Part shown: positions 6,293 to 14,816 of the stretch, in pieces
How the letters are laid out: every line of letters starts with the position of its first letter
How positions within the stretch are numbered: position 1 is the stretch's first letter
DNA from: DATFRX01 sp035630615
GTDB taxonomy: Bacteria; Actinomycetota; Actinomycetes; Propionibacteriales; Nocardioidaceae
Direction: 5' to 3'
Length of the DNA stretch: 17,363 bases
Assembly (NCBI GenBank): GCA_035630615.1
Contig: DASQKI010000041.1
Location: 1-17,363 of the forward strand
Translations under genes and position numbers: made by a program
Notes under the pieces: model-generated
The model's input: only the letters and a program-made list of their open reading frames with translations
What the model was told of the DNA's origin: nothing
Databases searched by the model: none

Positions 6293-7441
6293 CTATCCGA
6301 TGATGCGCGCGGACCCGTATCCGCTCGGGAGTCGCTCGTCGTGACCGAAGCGATCGGGATGGAACTGTTCCAGGCCCGGATCCGGCTCACCGAGCACCAG
6401 ACCGGCGACGTATCCACCGAGAGCCGGCGCGAGCTTGAAGCCATGGCCGCTGGTGCCGGTGTCGACGAAGATGTGCTCGGCGACCTCGCCTATCACCGGC
6501 TGCCAGTCCGGACTGACGTCGTACAGACTCGCCCAGCCGCCGGCGAGGGTGGCGTCGCGCAGGGCAGGAACTCGTGTGCTGACCGCGCGGACGAGCTCGC
6601 TCGATTCGCCATGGCCGATGCCGGGGATGCGGTCGTCGAGGTCGAACGGTGTCGTCGGGTGCAACGACCCGAGGAGAAACTGGTCGCCCGGCTCGGGCTT
6701 GAAGTAAAAGCCCTCGGCCAGGTCAGCGAATACGTACGGGACGTTCACGCCACTCGGGAAACTGCAGCGGGCCACGACGTGGCGTTCGGCCACGAGCGGC
6801 AGCGTCGCCCCGGCGGTCGCGATCAGCGGAGTGGTCCACGGACCCGCGGCGAGGAGGAGTCGGTCGACGGTGTCCTCGCCGGCTTGGTGGACCACTCGCA
6901 CGGTCGGCCCCGGCTCGAAGGAGGTCACCCTCGTGTGGTGTCGAACCTCCGCGCCCAGTCGCTTGGCGTGCGCGAGGAGTCCGTGGGTCGTGGCCACGGG
7001 ATCGGCGTAGCCCGCGTCCGGCTCACTCACCGCGAGCGCGATCCCCGACCTGTCCACGCCCGGGAGGTATACGTCGATTCCCTCGCCTTCCAGGATCTCG
7101 ACCCGCGTGCCGACGTCGCCGAGCATCCGTACGGTATGGCGCACCGCGTCAGCATCCTTGGGCGGATGCAGGAACAACGCGCCGGTGCGGCGAAAGTCGG
7201 AGTATCCGCCGTCGGTGAACGCTCCGAAGTCGCTCAGCAACTCCAGACTCTCGTGTGCCACCTTGGCGAGGAACGGGTTGGTGTAGTACGCCCGGCAGAT
7301 CGCGCTCGAGAAGCCGGTGGGTCCGCTCGCCGGAGTATCTCGTTCGTACACCACGACTCGTACGCCACGTTCGGCCAGATGCCGCGCGGCGCTCGCGCCG
7401 TGGACGCCGGCGCCGACGATCCCGACGTCGTAGTCAGCCAT
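6293..7441 (-). CDS. DAO-family FAD-dependent amino acid/amine oxidoreductase
   Basis: The 382-residue product belongs to the D-amino acid oxidase / sarcosine oxidase (DAO) superfamily, which oxidises C-N bonds of amines or amino acids with FAD. GIVGAGVHGASAARHL (residues 7-22) is the FAD-binding dinucleotide motif and YERD (32-35) supplies the acidic residue for the ribose. SGPTGFSSAICRAYY (39-53) matches the conserved DAO segment near the flavin, and DTGTSGHGFKLAPALG near residue 327 is the conserved C-terminal FAD-contact motif. Length fits a monomeric sarcosine-oxidase-like or beta-subunit-like member. ATG at 7441 has GAAGGG 7 nt upstream. It starts 27 nt after the LysR stop and is the last gene of the inferred minus-strand operon. 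The substrate is unknown; LysR or sigma control is inferred from position only. Confidence 0.88.
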   Translation of the reverse strand: MADYDVGIVGAGVHGASAARHLAERGVRVVVYERDTPASGPTGFSSAICRAYYTNPFLAKVAHESLELLSDFGAFTDGGYSDFRRTGALFLHPPKDADAVRHTVRMLGDVGTRVEILEGEGIDVYLPGVDRSGIALAVSEPDAGYADPVATTHGLLAHAKRLGAEVRHHTRVTSFEPGPTVRVVHQAGEDTVDRLLLAAGPWTTPLIATAGATLPLVAERHVVARCSFPSGVNVPYVFADLAEGFYFKPEPGDQFLLGSLHPTTPFDLDDRIPGIGHGESSELVRAVSTRVPALRDATLAGGWASLYDVSPDWQPVIGEVAEHIFVDTGTSGHGFKLAPALGGYVAGLVLGEPDPGLEQFHPDRFGHDERLPSGYGSARIIG

Positions 7442-7468
7442 CGGTGAACCCTTCTCGATGCGTCGACC

Positions 7469-8392
7469 CTAGCGGCGATCATCCCCACGATGCGCCGCCA
7501 GGACGTCCCGCGTCACGCGGATGAACTCGCGCAGCCGCGGCTCGGACGCGCGACGGCGCCACACCAGTCCTGACTTCCGGCGAGGCATGTCGCTGATCGG
7601 CACATAGGTGACCTCGGGCTGCCCGAAGTACTGGGCGAATGACGGGACCGTGGGATGGACGATCCGCCCTCGAGCGATCAGCGCGGTCAGCTCGTGCGGC
7701 GTCTTCGGTCGGTGGGCGAGCCGGCGGATCGGCCGGCCATGCGGCGTGCGGCGTGGCATGACGGTGTCGATCAGCTCCTTGGGTGAGTCGGTGATCGGCG
7801 CTATCCAGTAGTCGGCGATCTCCTCGATGGAGACCTGCGGCCGACTCGCGAGTGGGTGGTCGCGCGCGACCGCCAAGACCACGGGCTCGCGAGCGAGTGT
7901 CGGGCCGACGACGATGTCGGGCTGCTCGATCGGAAGCGGCGTCGCCATCGCGTCGATCTCGCCACGTCGCAGCGGTCCGAGTGGGTCCGGGAAGAACACC
8001 TCGCTCACCGCGACCTCGCACTCCGGGTGGATGCGCTCAAACGCCTCGACGATGGAGGTGAGATGAGGGCCTCCCGAGTTTGCCGCCAGAAGGCCCAGTC
8101 GAAGCGTTCCGCCCAAGCTGCGATTGGCGGCGTAGGTCCGTTCGAGCGCGCTCAGGAGATCTTCGTACGGTGGTTTGGCCTCGGCCAGGAGGCGCTCGCC
8201 GAGTCTCGTCAGCTCGACGCGACGACTGGATCGGCGAAACAGTTCGCCGCCCACCTTGCGCTCGAGGCCGCGAACGATCTGACTCACGCGGGACGGAGTC
8301 ATGCCCAGCCGGTCGGCCGAATGGGCGAAGTGCAACTCTTCGGCGACGACGAGGAAGGCCTCGATCTCACGCAGCTCGATTGATGACCACAC
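7469..8392 (-). CDS. LysR-family transcriptional regulator
   Basis: The 307-residue product is a LysR-type regulator, usually a tetramer whose C-terminal domain senses a small ligand. The winged helix-turn-helix spans about residues 5-63; the recognition region HFAHSADRLGMTPSRVSQIV is at 21-40, followed by LERKVGGELFRR. The effector domain follows from about residue 93 (GGTLRLGLLA) to 290. The same frame stays open far upstream to 9424, but that part overlaps the well-supported exporter gene in another frame, so I place the start at GTG 8392, 14 nt after the exporter stop. Only a weak AGGA lies 13 nt upstream, so translation may depend on coupling to the exporter. Unlike most LysR genes it lies inside a co-directional group rather than divergent from its target. 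Confidence 0.87.
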   Translation of the reverse strand: MWSSIELREIEAFLVVAEELHFAHSADRLGMTPSRVSQIVRGLERKVGGELFRRSSRRVELTRLGERLLAEAKPPYEDLLSALERTYAANRSLGGTLRLGLLAANSGGPHLTSIVEAFERIHPECEVAVSEVFFPDPLGPLRRGEIDAMATPLPIEQPDIVVGPTLAREPVVLAVARDHPLASRPQVSIEEIADYWIAPITDSPKELIDTVMPRRTPHGRPIRRLAHRPKTPHELTALIARGRIVHPTVPSFAQYFGQPEVTYVPISDMPRRKSGLVWRRRASEPRLREFIRVTRDVLAAHRGDDRR

Positions 8393-8406
8393 CGTGGAGA
8401 CACATC

Positions 8407-9843
8407 CTACGGTCGACTCCCCGCAGCCTCGGGTACGTCGTCGGCCGCTGGGATCGGCGCGTGCGACCGTCGCAGCAGCAGAAGGGCGACGAGCAGGCCG
8501 ACCGCCGAGAAGACGACCGTCGCCGCGAACGCGGACTGGAATCCCTCGGTGAGCGCGGCGAGTGGGTTCGGTCCCACGGCCTCGGAGACCACGACTGTGG
8601 TCACCACGGCCGAACCGAGCGCTCCGCCAATCTGGAAGGCGGCGTTGTTGAGCCCGGAGGCGAGGCCGGCATCGCTCTCGTCGACACCGGCCAGCGTGGC
8701 GACGGACGCGGCGACGAAGGTCGCGCCGAGCCCGGGGCCGAAGACGAGGAGGCCCAAGAAGATGTCGTCGAGGTAGCTCCCGTCGACCGAGATCTGGGTC
8801 AGGAGGGCGCAGCCGACACCGGTCAGGCCCAGGCCGACCGCCGCGACGGCACGCGGACCGACGCGGGTGACGACCGTCTGTCCGACCGTGGCGCCGATCG
8901 CCGCACCCGCGGTCATCACGGCCGTACCGATCCCGAACTCGATCGCGGAATACCCGAGCACCTGCTGGGCATAGAGCGAGATCGTCAAGCCCTCGCCCCA
9001 GGCCGTCATGCCGAGGGCCAGCAAGGTGAGGTTGCCGCCGACCAAGGCGCGGGACCGGAACAGCTCGAAGGGGACCAGTGGTGCCTCGGAGCGGCGTTCG
9101 ACCACCGCGAACGCCACGACCAGGGCCGCCGCCAGCGCGAGTAGTCCGACCGTTTGCCGGTCGGCCCAGCCCACATCCGGAGCTTCGACGATGGCGTACA
9201 CCAGGAGTACTAGTGCGCCGGTGATCGTCGTGGCGCCGGCCGGGTCGTAGGTCCGTGCCATGCCCTCCGCGCGACTCTCGCGCAGCAGTCGCGGGCCGAC
9301 GGCGAGCATGCCGAGTGCGACCGGGACGTTGAGATAGAAGATCCACTCCCAGCCGGGCCCGTCGGTGAGCGGCCCGCCGATCAGCAGCGCGGCAGTGGCG
9401 CCGACGCCGCCAACCGCCGACCAAATCCCCAACGCCTTGTTGCGCTCGGCCCCTTCGTCGAATGTCGTCATCAGGATCGACAGCGCGGTCGGCGCCATGA
9501 TCGCGGCCGAGACGCCCTGCGCGATCCGGGCTCCGATCAGCACCTCACCGGTCCATGCCAGACCGCAGGCCAGCGATGCCACGAGGAAGAGCGCGGTGCC
9601 GATCAGGAACATCCTGCGCCGTCCGAGGAGATCGGCCGAACGCCCGCCGAGCAGGAGCAGTCCACCGAAGCTCAGCAGGTACGCGCTCATCACCCACTGG
9701 CCGGCATCGGCCGACATGTCGAGGTCGGCCTCGATCGACGGGAGTCCGAGGATGACGATCTGCGCGTCGAGAATCACCATGAAGAACGCCAGGCACAGCA
9801 GTGAGAGGGCCCACCAGCGTCTTGGGTCGGGCTGCGATGTCAT
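8407..9843 (-). CDS. DHA2-family (14-TM) MFS drug exporter
   Basis: The 478-residue product is a major facilitator of the DHA2 (EmrB/QacA) group, proton-driven exporters of drugs and other small molecules in the plasma membrane. Early motifs fit: FMVILDAQIVILGLPSIEAD in the first helix (the LDxTxVNVALP position, with Gln for Thr), GGRSADLLGRRRMFL (motif A, about residues 66-80) and GGVGATAALLIGGPL (motif C, about 145-159). Hydrophobic segments and length agree with 14 helices. ATG at 9843 has AAGGAG 4 nt upstream, and its ATGA overlaps the stop of the sigma factor gene, so the two are probably translationally coupled. The substrate is not predictable. LysR follows 14 nt downstream. Confidence 0.92.
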   Translation of the reverse strand: MTSQPDPRRWWALSLLCLAFFMVILDAQIVILGLPSIEADLDMSADAGQWVMSAYLLSFGGLLLLGGRSADLLGRRRMFLIGTALFLVASLACGLAWTGEVLIGARIAQGVSAAIMAPTALSILMTTFDEGAERNKALGIWSAVGGVGATAALLIGGPLTDGPGWEWIFYLNVPVALGMLAVGPRLLRESRAEGMARTYDPAGATTITGALVLLVYAIVEAPDVGWADRQTVGLLALAAALVVAFAVVERRSEAPLVPFELFRSRALVGGNLTLLALGMTAWGEGLTISLYAQQVLGYSAIEFGIGTAVMTAGAAIGATVGQTVVTRVGPRAVAAVGLGLTGVGCALLTQISVDGSYLDDIFLGLLVFGPGLGATFVAASVATLAGVDESDAGLASGLNNAAFQIGGALGSAVVTTVVVSEAVGPNPLAALTEGFQSAFAATVVFSAVGLLVALLLLRRSHAPIPAADDVPEAAGSRP

Positions 9844-10835
9844 ATCGCTCCTTCCATCGTTCGATGCTCGAGGGCAGTGAGTGGGTCGATCTCACGCGGA
9901 AACCCGAAGGTCGCGACCAGGTCGGGGTCGAGGAATGCCGTGACGTGGGCGATACCCGAGACATCGAGCGTCAGGACCAGCACGGCGTACGACTGGTAGA
10001 TCCCGTCCGGCTCCCGCTTCCAGACCGCGTACGCGGGTTGCCGATTGGCCCGGGTCGGCAACAGCCAGAGGTGCCCCGGTCCCTCGTTGCATCGGAGCAG
10101 GACCCGACCGCATCGATCGGCACCGGCGTACCAGGTCGAGTACGGCGGCATCTCGACGATGGCGTCGTCGCGCAACAGCGCGGTCAGTCGTTGTACGTCG
10201 GCGCCTTCGAAGGCGGCGACGAACTGGTCCAGCAAAGCGCGCTGATCCGGCGCCGTGGGCTCGATCAGATCGGCTTCGGACAGCCGTACCTCGGCGAGCC
10301 GTGCACGGGCTCGCTGCAGGGCGCTGTTCACCGCGGCGGTGCTCGTCTCCAGCAGGTCGGCGACCTCGGTCGCGCGCCATCGCAGAACGTCACGCAGGAT
10401 GAGCACGGCGCGTTGTCGTGCCGGGAGGTGCTGTAGGGCGGCGACGAACGCCAGCCGAATGCTCTCGCGCGACACGGCAGCCGCAGCTGGGTCGGCGTCG
10501 AGTCTCGTGTCGGCGATCGGCTGCAACCAGTGCACCGATGGCTCCGGTGTCAGCTCCTGGTCAGGGTCGTCGCTGGGCGCCCCGAGGGCGGATGGCAGCG
10601 GCCGTCGGGCTCGTTGCTCGAGGGCTCGCAGGCACACCGTCGTCGCGATCCGGTAGAGCCACGTACGCAGCGATGCGCGGCCTTCGAAACGGTCATACGA
10701 GTGCCAGGCCCGCAGGTAGGTCTCCTGGACCAGATCCTCGGCATCGTCGGCCGATCCGAGCATGCGGTAGCAGTGCGCGAGCAACTCGGTGCGGAGACCT
10801 TCGGCGGCTCGCATGAACTCAGTCGTGTCGTTCAC
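9840..10835 (-). CDS. ECF sigma factor with SnoaL-like C-terminal domain, SigG-like
   Basis: The product (331 residues from this start) is an extracytoplasmic-function sigma-70 factor of the type with a fused SnoaL-like tail, resembling mycobacterial SigG. Region 2 (ELLAHCYRMLGSADDAEDLV and RTWLYRIAT, about residues 17-72) contacts core polymerase and the -10 element. Region 4 (about 122-181; LPARQRAVLILRDVLRW, then the helix-turn-helix TEVADLLETSTAAVNSALQR) binds the -35. A WLQPIAD linker precedes region 4, as usual in this family. The tail (about 198-310) is thought in such families to modulate activity in place of a separate anti-sigma factor, and none is visible here. The start is uncertain: I prefer GTG at 10835 because homologues start about 15 residues before ELLAHCYRM; TTG at 10862 would add 9 residues. 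TATATA lies just before the GTG. It heads the inferred operon and is divergent from an SDR gene. Confidence 0.9.
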   Translation of the reverse strand: MNDTTEFMRAAEGLRTELLAHCYRMLGSADDAEDLVQETYLRAWHSYDRFEGRASLRTWLYRIATTVCLRALEQRARRPLPSALGAPSDDPDQELTPEPSVHWLQPIADTRLDADPAAAAVSRESIRLAFVAALQHLPARQRAVLILRDVLRWRATEVADLLETSTAAVNSALQRARARLAEVRLSEADLIEPTAPDQRALLDQFVAAFEGADVQRLTALLRDDAIVEMPPYSTWYAGADRCGRVLLRCNEGPGHLWLLPTRANRQPAYAVWKREPDGIYQSYAVLVLTLDVSGIAHVTAFLDPDLVATFGFPREIDPLTALEHRTMEGAI

Positions 10836-10990
10836 ACCTATATAGATCGGACGAGCGAGCAAAACTCATCGCTGCTGCGACGTCATGAAGGATCGCTACA
10901 TGTTGTCCTGAGCGATTGGATCTTGATCGTCGAAGTCGCCAGTCGGATGCTGGACGCGAGCGCAACTCGTCGGGACAGAAGGAGACGGCC

Positions 10991-11932
10991 ATGCGAGTGT
11001 TCGTGGCAGGAGCGACCGGGGCGATCGGGAGGCGGCTGGTTCCTGCGCTGGTCGCCGCCGGCCATGAGGTGACCGCGACGACTCGTGCGTCGGCCAAGGC
11101 TCAGGAGCTGCGTGCCCTGGGCGCCGAGCCGGTGGTGGCCGACGGACTCGACCGCGACGCCATGACGAAGGCGGTCGCAGCGGCGATGCCGGACGCGATC
11201 GTCCACCAGATGACGGCGCTTGCGGGCAAGCCCGACCTGCGGCGGTTCGATCGGTGGTTCGCGGCGACCAACGAGCTGCGTACGACGGGCACCGACATCC
11301 TGCTCGCCGCGGCTCGAGACTCTGGTGTCCGGCGGTTCATAGCGCAGAGCTACACCGGCTGGTCGAACCCGCGTACGGGTGGCGCCGTGAAGACCGAGAC
11401 CGATGGGTTGGACCCGGAGCCGCAGAAGTGGCAACGGGAGAGCATGGCGGCGATCCGTCACATCGAAGAGACCGTGCCTTCGGCCGATGTCGAGGGGATC
11501 GTGTTGCGCTACGGCAACTTCTACGGACCGGGAGCGTCGGAGTCCCTCGTGACGCTGATCCGCAAGCGTCAGTTTCCGATCGTCGGCGACGGCACGGGTG
11601 TGTGGTCATGGACCCACCTCGATGATGCGGCGTCGGCAGCGATGGCGGCGCTCGACCACGGAAGTCCGGGCCTCTACAACATCACCGACGACGATCCGGC
11701 ACCGGTCGCGGACTGGCTACCCTATCTGGCCGACGCCGTCGGTGCCAAGCCGCCGATGCGAGTTCCGCGATGGCTCGGGCGCCTTCTGGCCGGGTCGGTC
11801 GCGACGCAGTGGATGACCGAGGGGCGTGGCTCGTCGAACGCGAAGGCCAGGCGCGAGCTCGACTGGCAGCCGGCATGGTCGAGCTGGCGGGAAGGCTTCC
11901 GGGACGGGCTCGATGAAGCCGGGCGCGGTTAG
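10991..11932 (+). CDS. Atypical extended SDR, NAD-dependent epimerase/dehydratase family
   Basis: The 313-residue product is a short-chain dehydrogenase/reductase of the epimerase/dehydratase type. GATGAIG (residues 7-13) is the nucleotide-binding GxxGxxG motif. AQSYTGWSNP, MAAIRHIEE, LRYGNFYGPG and the late WSWTHLDDAA match conserved segments of extended SDRs. The usual YxxxK catalytic pair is not present at the expected place before the AAIRHIEE helix, so this is one of the atypical SDRs whose chemistry may be altered or lost. ATG at 10991 has AAGGAG 6 nt upstream. It is divergent from the ECF sigma gene, with 155 nt between the two starts, which makes it a candidate target of that sigma factor. 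Its 3' end overlaps the start of the broken exporter gene by 20 nt. Confidence 0.87.
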   Translation: MRVFVAGATGAIGRRLVPALVAAGHEVTATTRASAKAQELRALGAEPVVADGLDRDAMTKAVAAAMPDAIVHQMTALAGKPDLRRFDRWFAATNELRTTGTDILLAAARDSGVRRFIAQSYTGWSNPRTGGAVKTETDGLDPEPQKWQRESMAAIRHIEETVPSADVEGIVLRYGNFYGPGASESLVTLIRKRQFPIVGDGTGVWSWTHLDDAASAAMAALDHGSPGLYNITDDDPAPVADWLPYLADAVGAKPPMRVPRWLGRLLAGSVATQWMTEGRGSSNAKARRELDWQPAWSSWREGFRDGLDEAGRG

Positions 11933-13122
11933 CCAGGCCGACCGTCGGCGCCAGCTAGGCGTCGCTGTCCTCGGGATCGGCGCGTTCACCGTCGGTACCT
12001 CGGAGCTCGTCGTCGTCGGCATCCTGGAGCACATCGCGCGAGACATCGGCGTCGCTGTCAACACGGCCGGGCTCTCGTCACCGCGTACGCGAGCGGGATC
12101 GCCGTCGGCGGTCCGATCCTGACGGCTCTGACCGGCCGAGTCGGCCGCCGGCCGCTGCTTCTGCTCGCCCTGACGACCTATGTCGGTCTCAACCTGCTGA
12201 CGGCCGCTGCAGGCAGCTTCGGACTGTTGTTCGCCGCGCGGTTCGCGGCCGGCTCGGTCCACGGCGCGTTCATCGGCGTGGCGTCCGTGGCAGCGGCCAG
12301 CATTGCGGGCGCCGGCCGGGAGGGTCGGGCGTTGTCCATCGTGTTCGGCGGTGTCGCGCTGTCGACCGTGATCGGGGTGCCGTTGGGGACTCTCGTCGGT
12401 CAAGCGTTCGGCTGGCGCGCAACGTTCGTCGGCGTCGTGATCATCGGCGTCATCACGCTCGGGCTCACTCTTGCGATCGTGCCCCCGATTCGGAGCCGAC
12501 CCGCCGGCGACCTGGCCAACGCTGCCGGCTCGGCGTTCGCCCCACCGGTTCTCGCGACCTTGGGTGTCGGCCTGCTCATCATCGGCGGTCAGTTCACGAT
12601 GCTGACGTACCTCGAGCCTTTGCTCGCTCGCGTCACGGACGTGTCCGGTGGGACGATCAGCGCCTTCCTGCTCGCCTATGGAGTCGCGACGGCGGTCGGC
12701 ACCTTCGTCGGTGGTCGAGCGGCCGATCGTAGTGCGACAGCGACACTCATCGCGGCCAACGCAGCACTGATCGCGGTGCTCGTCGCGCTCTACGCCGTCG
12801 CACCTGACCCAGCGCTCGTCGTCCTCGTCCTGATCGCCTGGGGCCTCGTCGGCTTCGGGTTGGTCTCGACCGCTCTCCAGCTCCGCGTCATCAGCCTCGC
12901 TGGATCGGGCGGCGACCTGGCTGCCTCGGTGCGTCCGCGGCCAACACCGGCATCGCCATCGGAGCCCTCGTCGGCGGGCAGGTCGTCGTTCATGGCGGCG
13001 TACGGGACACCGCTCTCGCGGCAGCGGCGATCTGCGTACTCGCTCTGCCCGCTACCATCGCAACCCGAACCCTGCGGCCGACCGGCGAGCTGCAACCGGT
13101 CGTGGACCCATCCGTCCACTGA
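11913..13122 (+). pseudogene. DHA1-family MFS exporter with two -1 frameshifts
   Basis: Joined across three frames, this region encodes one exporter of about 400 residues, like chloramphenicol/arabinose-type (Cmx/AraJ) major facilitators. Frame one starts at ATG 11913 (MKPGAVSQADRRRQLGVAVL) and reads to NTAG near 12069. There one base appears lost from a G run (12069-12071), after which the neighbouring frame continues ALVTAYASGIAVGGPILTAL, a normal second helix, and GRVGRRPLLLLAL (motif A). That frame holds to about 12928 (GSGGDLAAS); a second one-base loss then moves to the third frame (ASAANTGIAIGALVGGQVVV) ending at TGA 13120-13122. Total length matches intact family members, with no other internal stop. 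It overlaps the SDR by 20 nt and was probably coupled to it. Both lesions are single-base losses, so real decay and sequencing error are equally possible; if they are errors, the gene is intact. Confidence 0.8.
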
Positions 13123-13165
13123 TTGGATCCCAGCGGCGTCCTCGGCGCCAGGCAGCGGAGTCGCG

Positions 13166-13366
13166 ATGGTTCCCGCCGCGGCTCAGTTGGTACTCACCGA
13201 ACCGGACGGTACCGAACACGTCAGCCCGGTCGTCGACGGCGGTTGGTAGGCCATCGCCGAGAACCTGACGCTGGAGAGGAACGCTCATGGCTTTCTCCCG
13301 CTTCGCATCACCGTCCTCGCTTCCGACGGGACCGTCCTCGCCGACTACATGGACGGGATCAGATAG
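13166..13366 (+). pseudogene. Remnant of a small unidentified ORF with in-frame TAG
   Basis: From ATG 13166 (GGAG 6 nt upstream) the frame reads MVPAAAQLVLTEPDGTEHVS and ends at a TAG (13247-13249) after residue 27. Past that stop the same frame continues with normal-looking protein (AIAENLTLERNAHGF, then LRITVLASDGTVLADYMDGI) to a TAG at 13364-13366. Strand-like patterns on both sides suggest one short beta-rich domain interrupted by a TGG-to-TAG type change. I do not recognise the family. It occupies most of the 298 bp between the broken exporter and the methyltransferase and may be the tail of a once larger gene. Confidence 0.4.
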
Positions 13367-13420
13367 GAGCAGGACGGGCGCCCTAAATGGCCCGCCGTCG
13401 CGGCGACCTAGCATGATCGG

Positions 13421-14188
13421 GTGATCGATGTCAGAGCCTCCGAGATTGCGTTGAACCGGGCGTTGTGGGCGATCATGAACGAACGGTTTACCGATGCTGC
13501 GGCTGCGGACATGTGGGCCCGACCGGAGGTGGTGTGGGGCCTGTTTGCGATCCCGGAACGAGATCTCGGCGTCCTCGGAGATGTCAGCGAGCTCGACGTG
13601 ATCGAAATGGCCTGCGGCACCGCCTACTTCTCGGCGTGGCTCGCCCGTGCTGGGGCCACCACGGTCGCCCTAGACTTCTCCGGCGAGCAGCTAGCCACCG
13701 CACGGAGGCTGCAACAGCACCTCGGCCCGGTCTTCCCTCTCGTCCAAGGCGATGCGGAGCGGGTTCCGTTGGCGAGCGGATCTTTCGATCTCGTCGTGAG
13801 CGAACACGGAGCCGCTGCGTGGTGCGACCCCGAGCGCTGGCTGCCAGAGGCGTCCCGGCTCCTACGGCCGGGTGGACGGCTGGCCTTCCTGACCAACAGC
13901 CACTTGTCTGCCCTCTGCGTCCCGGCCGACGAAGGAGTCGCGGAGGAGCGGCTCGTGCGCGGTCAGCGTGAGCTCTATCGGGTGCGCTGGCGCGGAGGCG
14001 GGATCGAGTTCCATCCCTCGCACGGCGACTGGGTGCGCTTGCTGCGCAGCTCCGGCTTCGCGATCGAGGCCATCCACGAGATCTACGCACCTCCGGACCG
14101 CGGTGACCATCCCTTCTACGAGATCGTGTCCGGCGAATGGGCAACCCGGTGGCCGGCCGAGGAGCTCTGGGTGGCCACCCGTACGTGA
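13421..14188 (+). CDS. Class I SAM-dependent methyltransferase
   Basis: The 255-residue product has a Rossmann-type methyltransferase core. Motif I is VIEMACGTAYF (residues 60-70), the acidic end of strand 2 is ALDFS (83-87), and GDAERVPLASGSFDLV (110-125) gives the adenine-binding and post-motif regions; LRPGGRLAF is the usual strand-5 entry. An N-terminal segment of about 55 residues (FTDAAAADMWARPEVVWGLF) precedes the core and may form the substrate lid. The start is GTG at 13421; no clear Shine-Dalgarno sequence is visible and an out-of-frame ATG lies just upstream, so it is somewhat uncertain. A GNAT gene follows 34 nt downstream on the same strand. The substrate is unknown. Confidence 0.85.
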   Translation: MIDVRASEIALNRALWAIMNERFTDAAAADMWARPEVVWGLFAIPERDLGVLGDVSELDVIEMACGTAYFSAWLARAGATTVALDFSGEQLATARRLQQHLGPVFPLVQGDAERVPLASGSFDLVVSEHGAAAWCDPERWLPEASRLLRPGGRLAFLTNSHLSALCVPADEGVAEERLVRGQRELYRVRWRGGGIEFHPSHGDWVRLLRSSGFAIEAIHEIYAPPDRGDHPFYEIVSGEWATRWPAEELWVATRT

Positions 14189-14222
14189 GCGCGGCGGTCG
14201 GGGTGGGTGCGAGGATGTCGGC

Positions 14223-14816
14223 ATGTCGGAGAACACGCGTGGCACCGACTACGTGACTCGTCCGCTCAGTGCGGAGACCTGGGACGACTTTGCTGCCCTT
14301 GTCGAGGCAAACAACGGGGTCTGGGGCGGCTGCTGGTGCATGGGTTTCCACCCCGAGGGGGTCGGCAAGGACAGTACGGCCATCGAGAACCGCGAGGCCA
14401 AACACGCGCACGTGCGCAAGGGGACGGTTCACCAAGTCCTGGTCTACGACGGCGAGGAGTGCGCGGGCTGGTGCCAGTACGGCTCGCCCGCGGAGCTTCC
14501 GACGATCAAGAACCGGGCGGCGTACTCCCGGGAACTCGATGAGCTCCCGGGCTGGCGGATCGGCTGCATCTTCACGGGCAGGGGCCACCGGCGCCAAGGG
14601 GTCGCTCGGGCCGCAGTGGCCGCCGCCCTGACTGCGATCAAGGACGCCGGCGGTGGCATGGTCGAGGCCTACCCGGAACAGGTCGAGGATCGCGGACCCC
14701 AACGGGGCTCCTACCTGCACACCGGTCCGGAAGAACTGTTCGCGGAGTTCGGCTTCGAGCGCGATCGACGGATCGCGAAGTGGCGCTGGGTGATGCGCCC
14801 GCAGGTCCAGCCTTGA
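14223..14816 (+). CDS. GNAT-family N-acetyltransferase
   Basis: The 197-residue product is a GCN5-related acetyltransferase that would transfer acetyl from acetyl-CoA to an amine. The CoA-binding loop is GRGHRRQGVA (residues 119-128), after the strand RIGCIFTG. An N-terminal Trp/Cys-rich stretch, WGGCWCMGF (34-42), is conserved in a common but uncharacterised GNAT subgroup. The last segment (LFAEFGFERDRRIAKWRWVM) is the usual C-terminal GNAT strand pair. ATG at 14223 has GAGG 8 nt upstream; the same frame is open upstream into the methyltransferase, but that part is a shadow. It lies 34 nt after the methyltransferase and the two are probably co-transcribed. Acceptor unknown. Confidence 0.87.
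   Translation: MSENTRGTDYVTRPLSAETWDDFAALVEANNGVWGGCWCMGFHPEGVGKDSTAIENREAKHAHVRKGTVHQVLVYDGEECAGWCQYGSPAELPTIKNRAAYSRELDELPGWRIGCIFTGRGHRRQGVARAAVAAALTAIKDAGGGMVEAYPEQVEDRGPQRGSYLHTGPEELFAEFGFERDRRIAKWRWVMRPQVQP

Noticed and set aside
6341..7447. 368-residue plus-strand frame opposite the DAO-type oxidase
   Set aside because: Low-complexity Arg/Val/Glu shadow of a gene with complete FAD motifs; no start signal.
8393..9424. Long in-frame extension of the LysR gene that would make a 651-residue fusion
   Set aside because: It is Arg/Gly-rich, without domain character, and overlaps the well-supported DHA2 exporter in another frame on the same strand. The LysR domain begins normally at 8392.
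13968..14222. Upstream extension of the GNAT gene frame
   Set aside because: It overlaps the end of the methyltransferase; the ATG at 14223 starts the protein at the usual place.
13584..14720. 378-residue minus-strand open frame
   Set aside because: It is antisense to the methyltransferase and GNAT genes, both of which have clear motifs; it has no recognisable domain.
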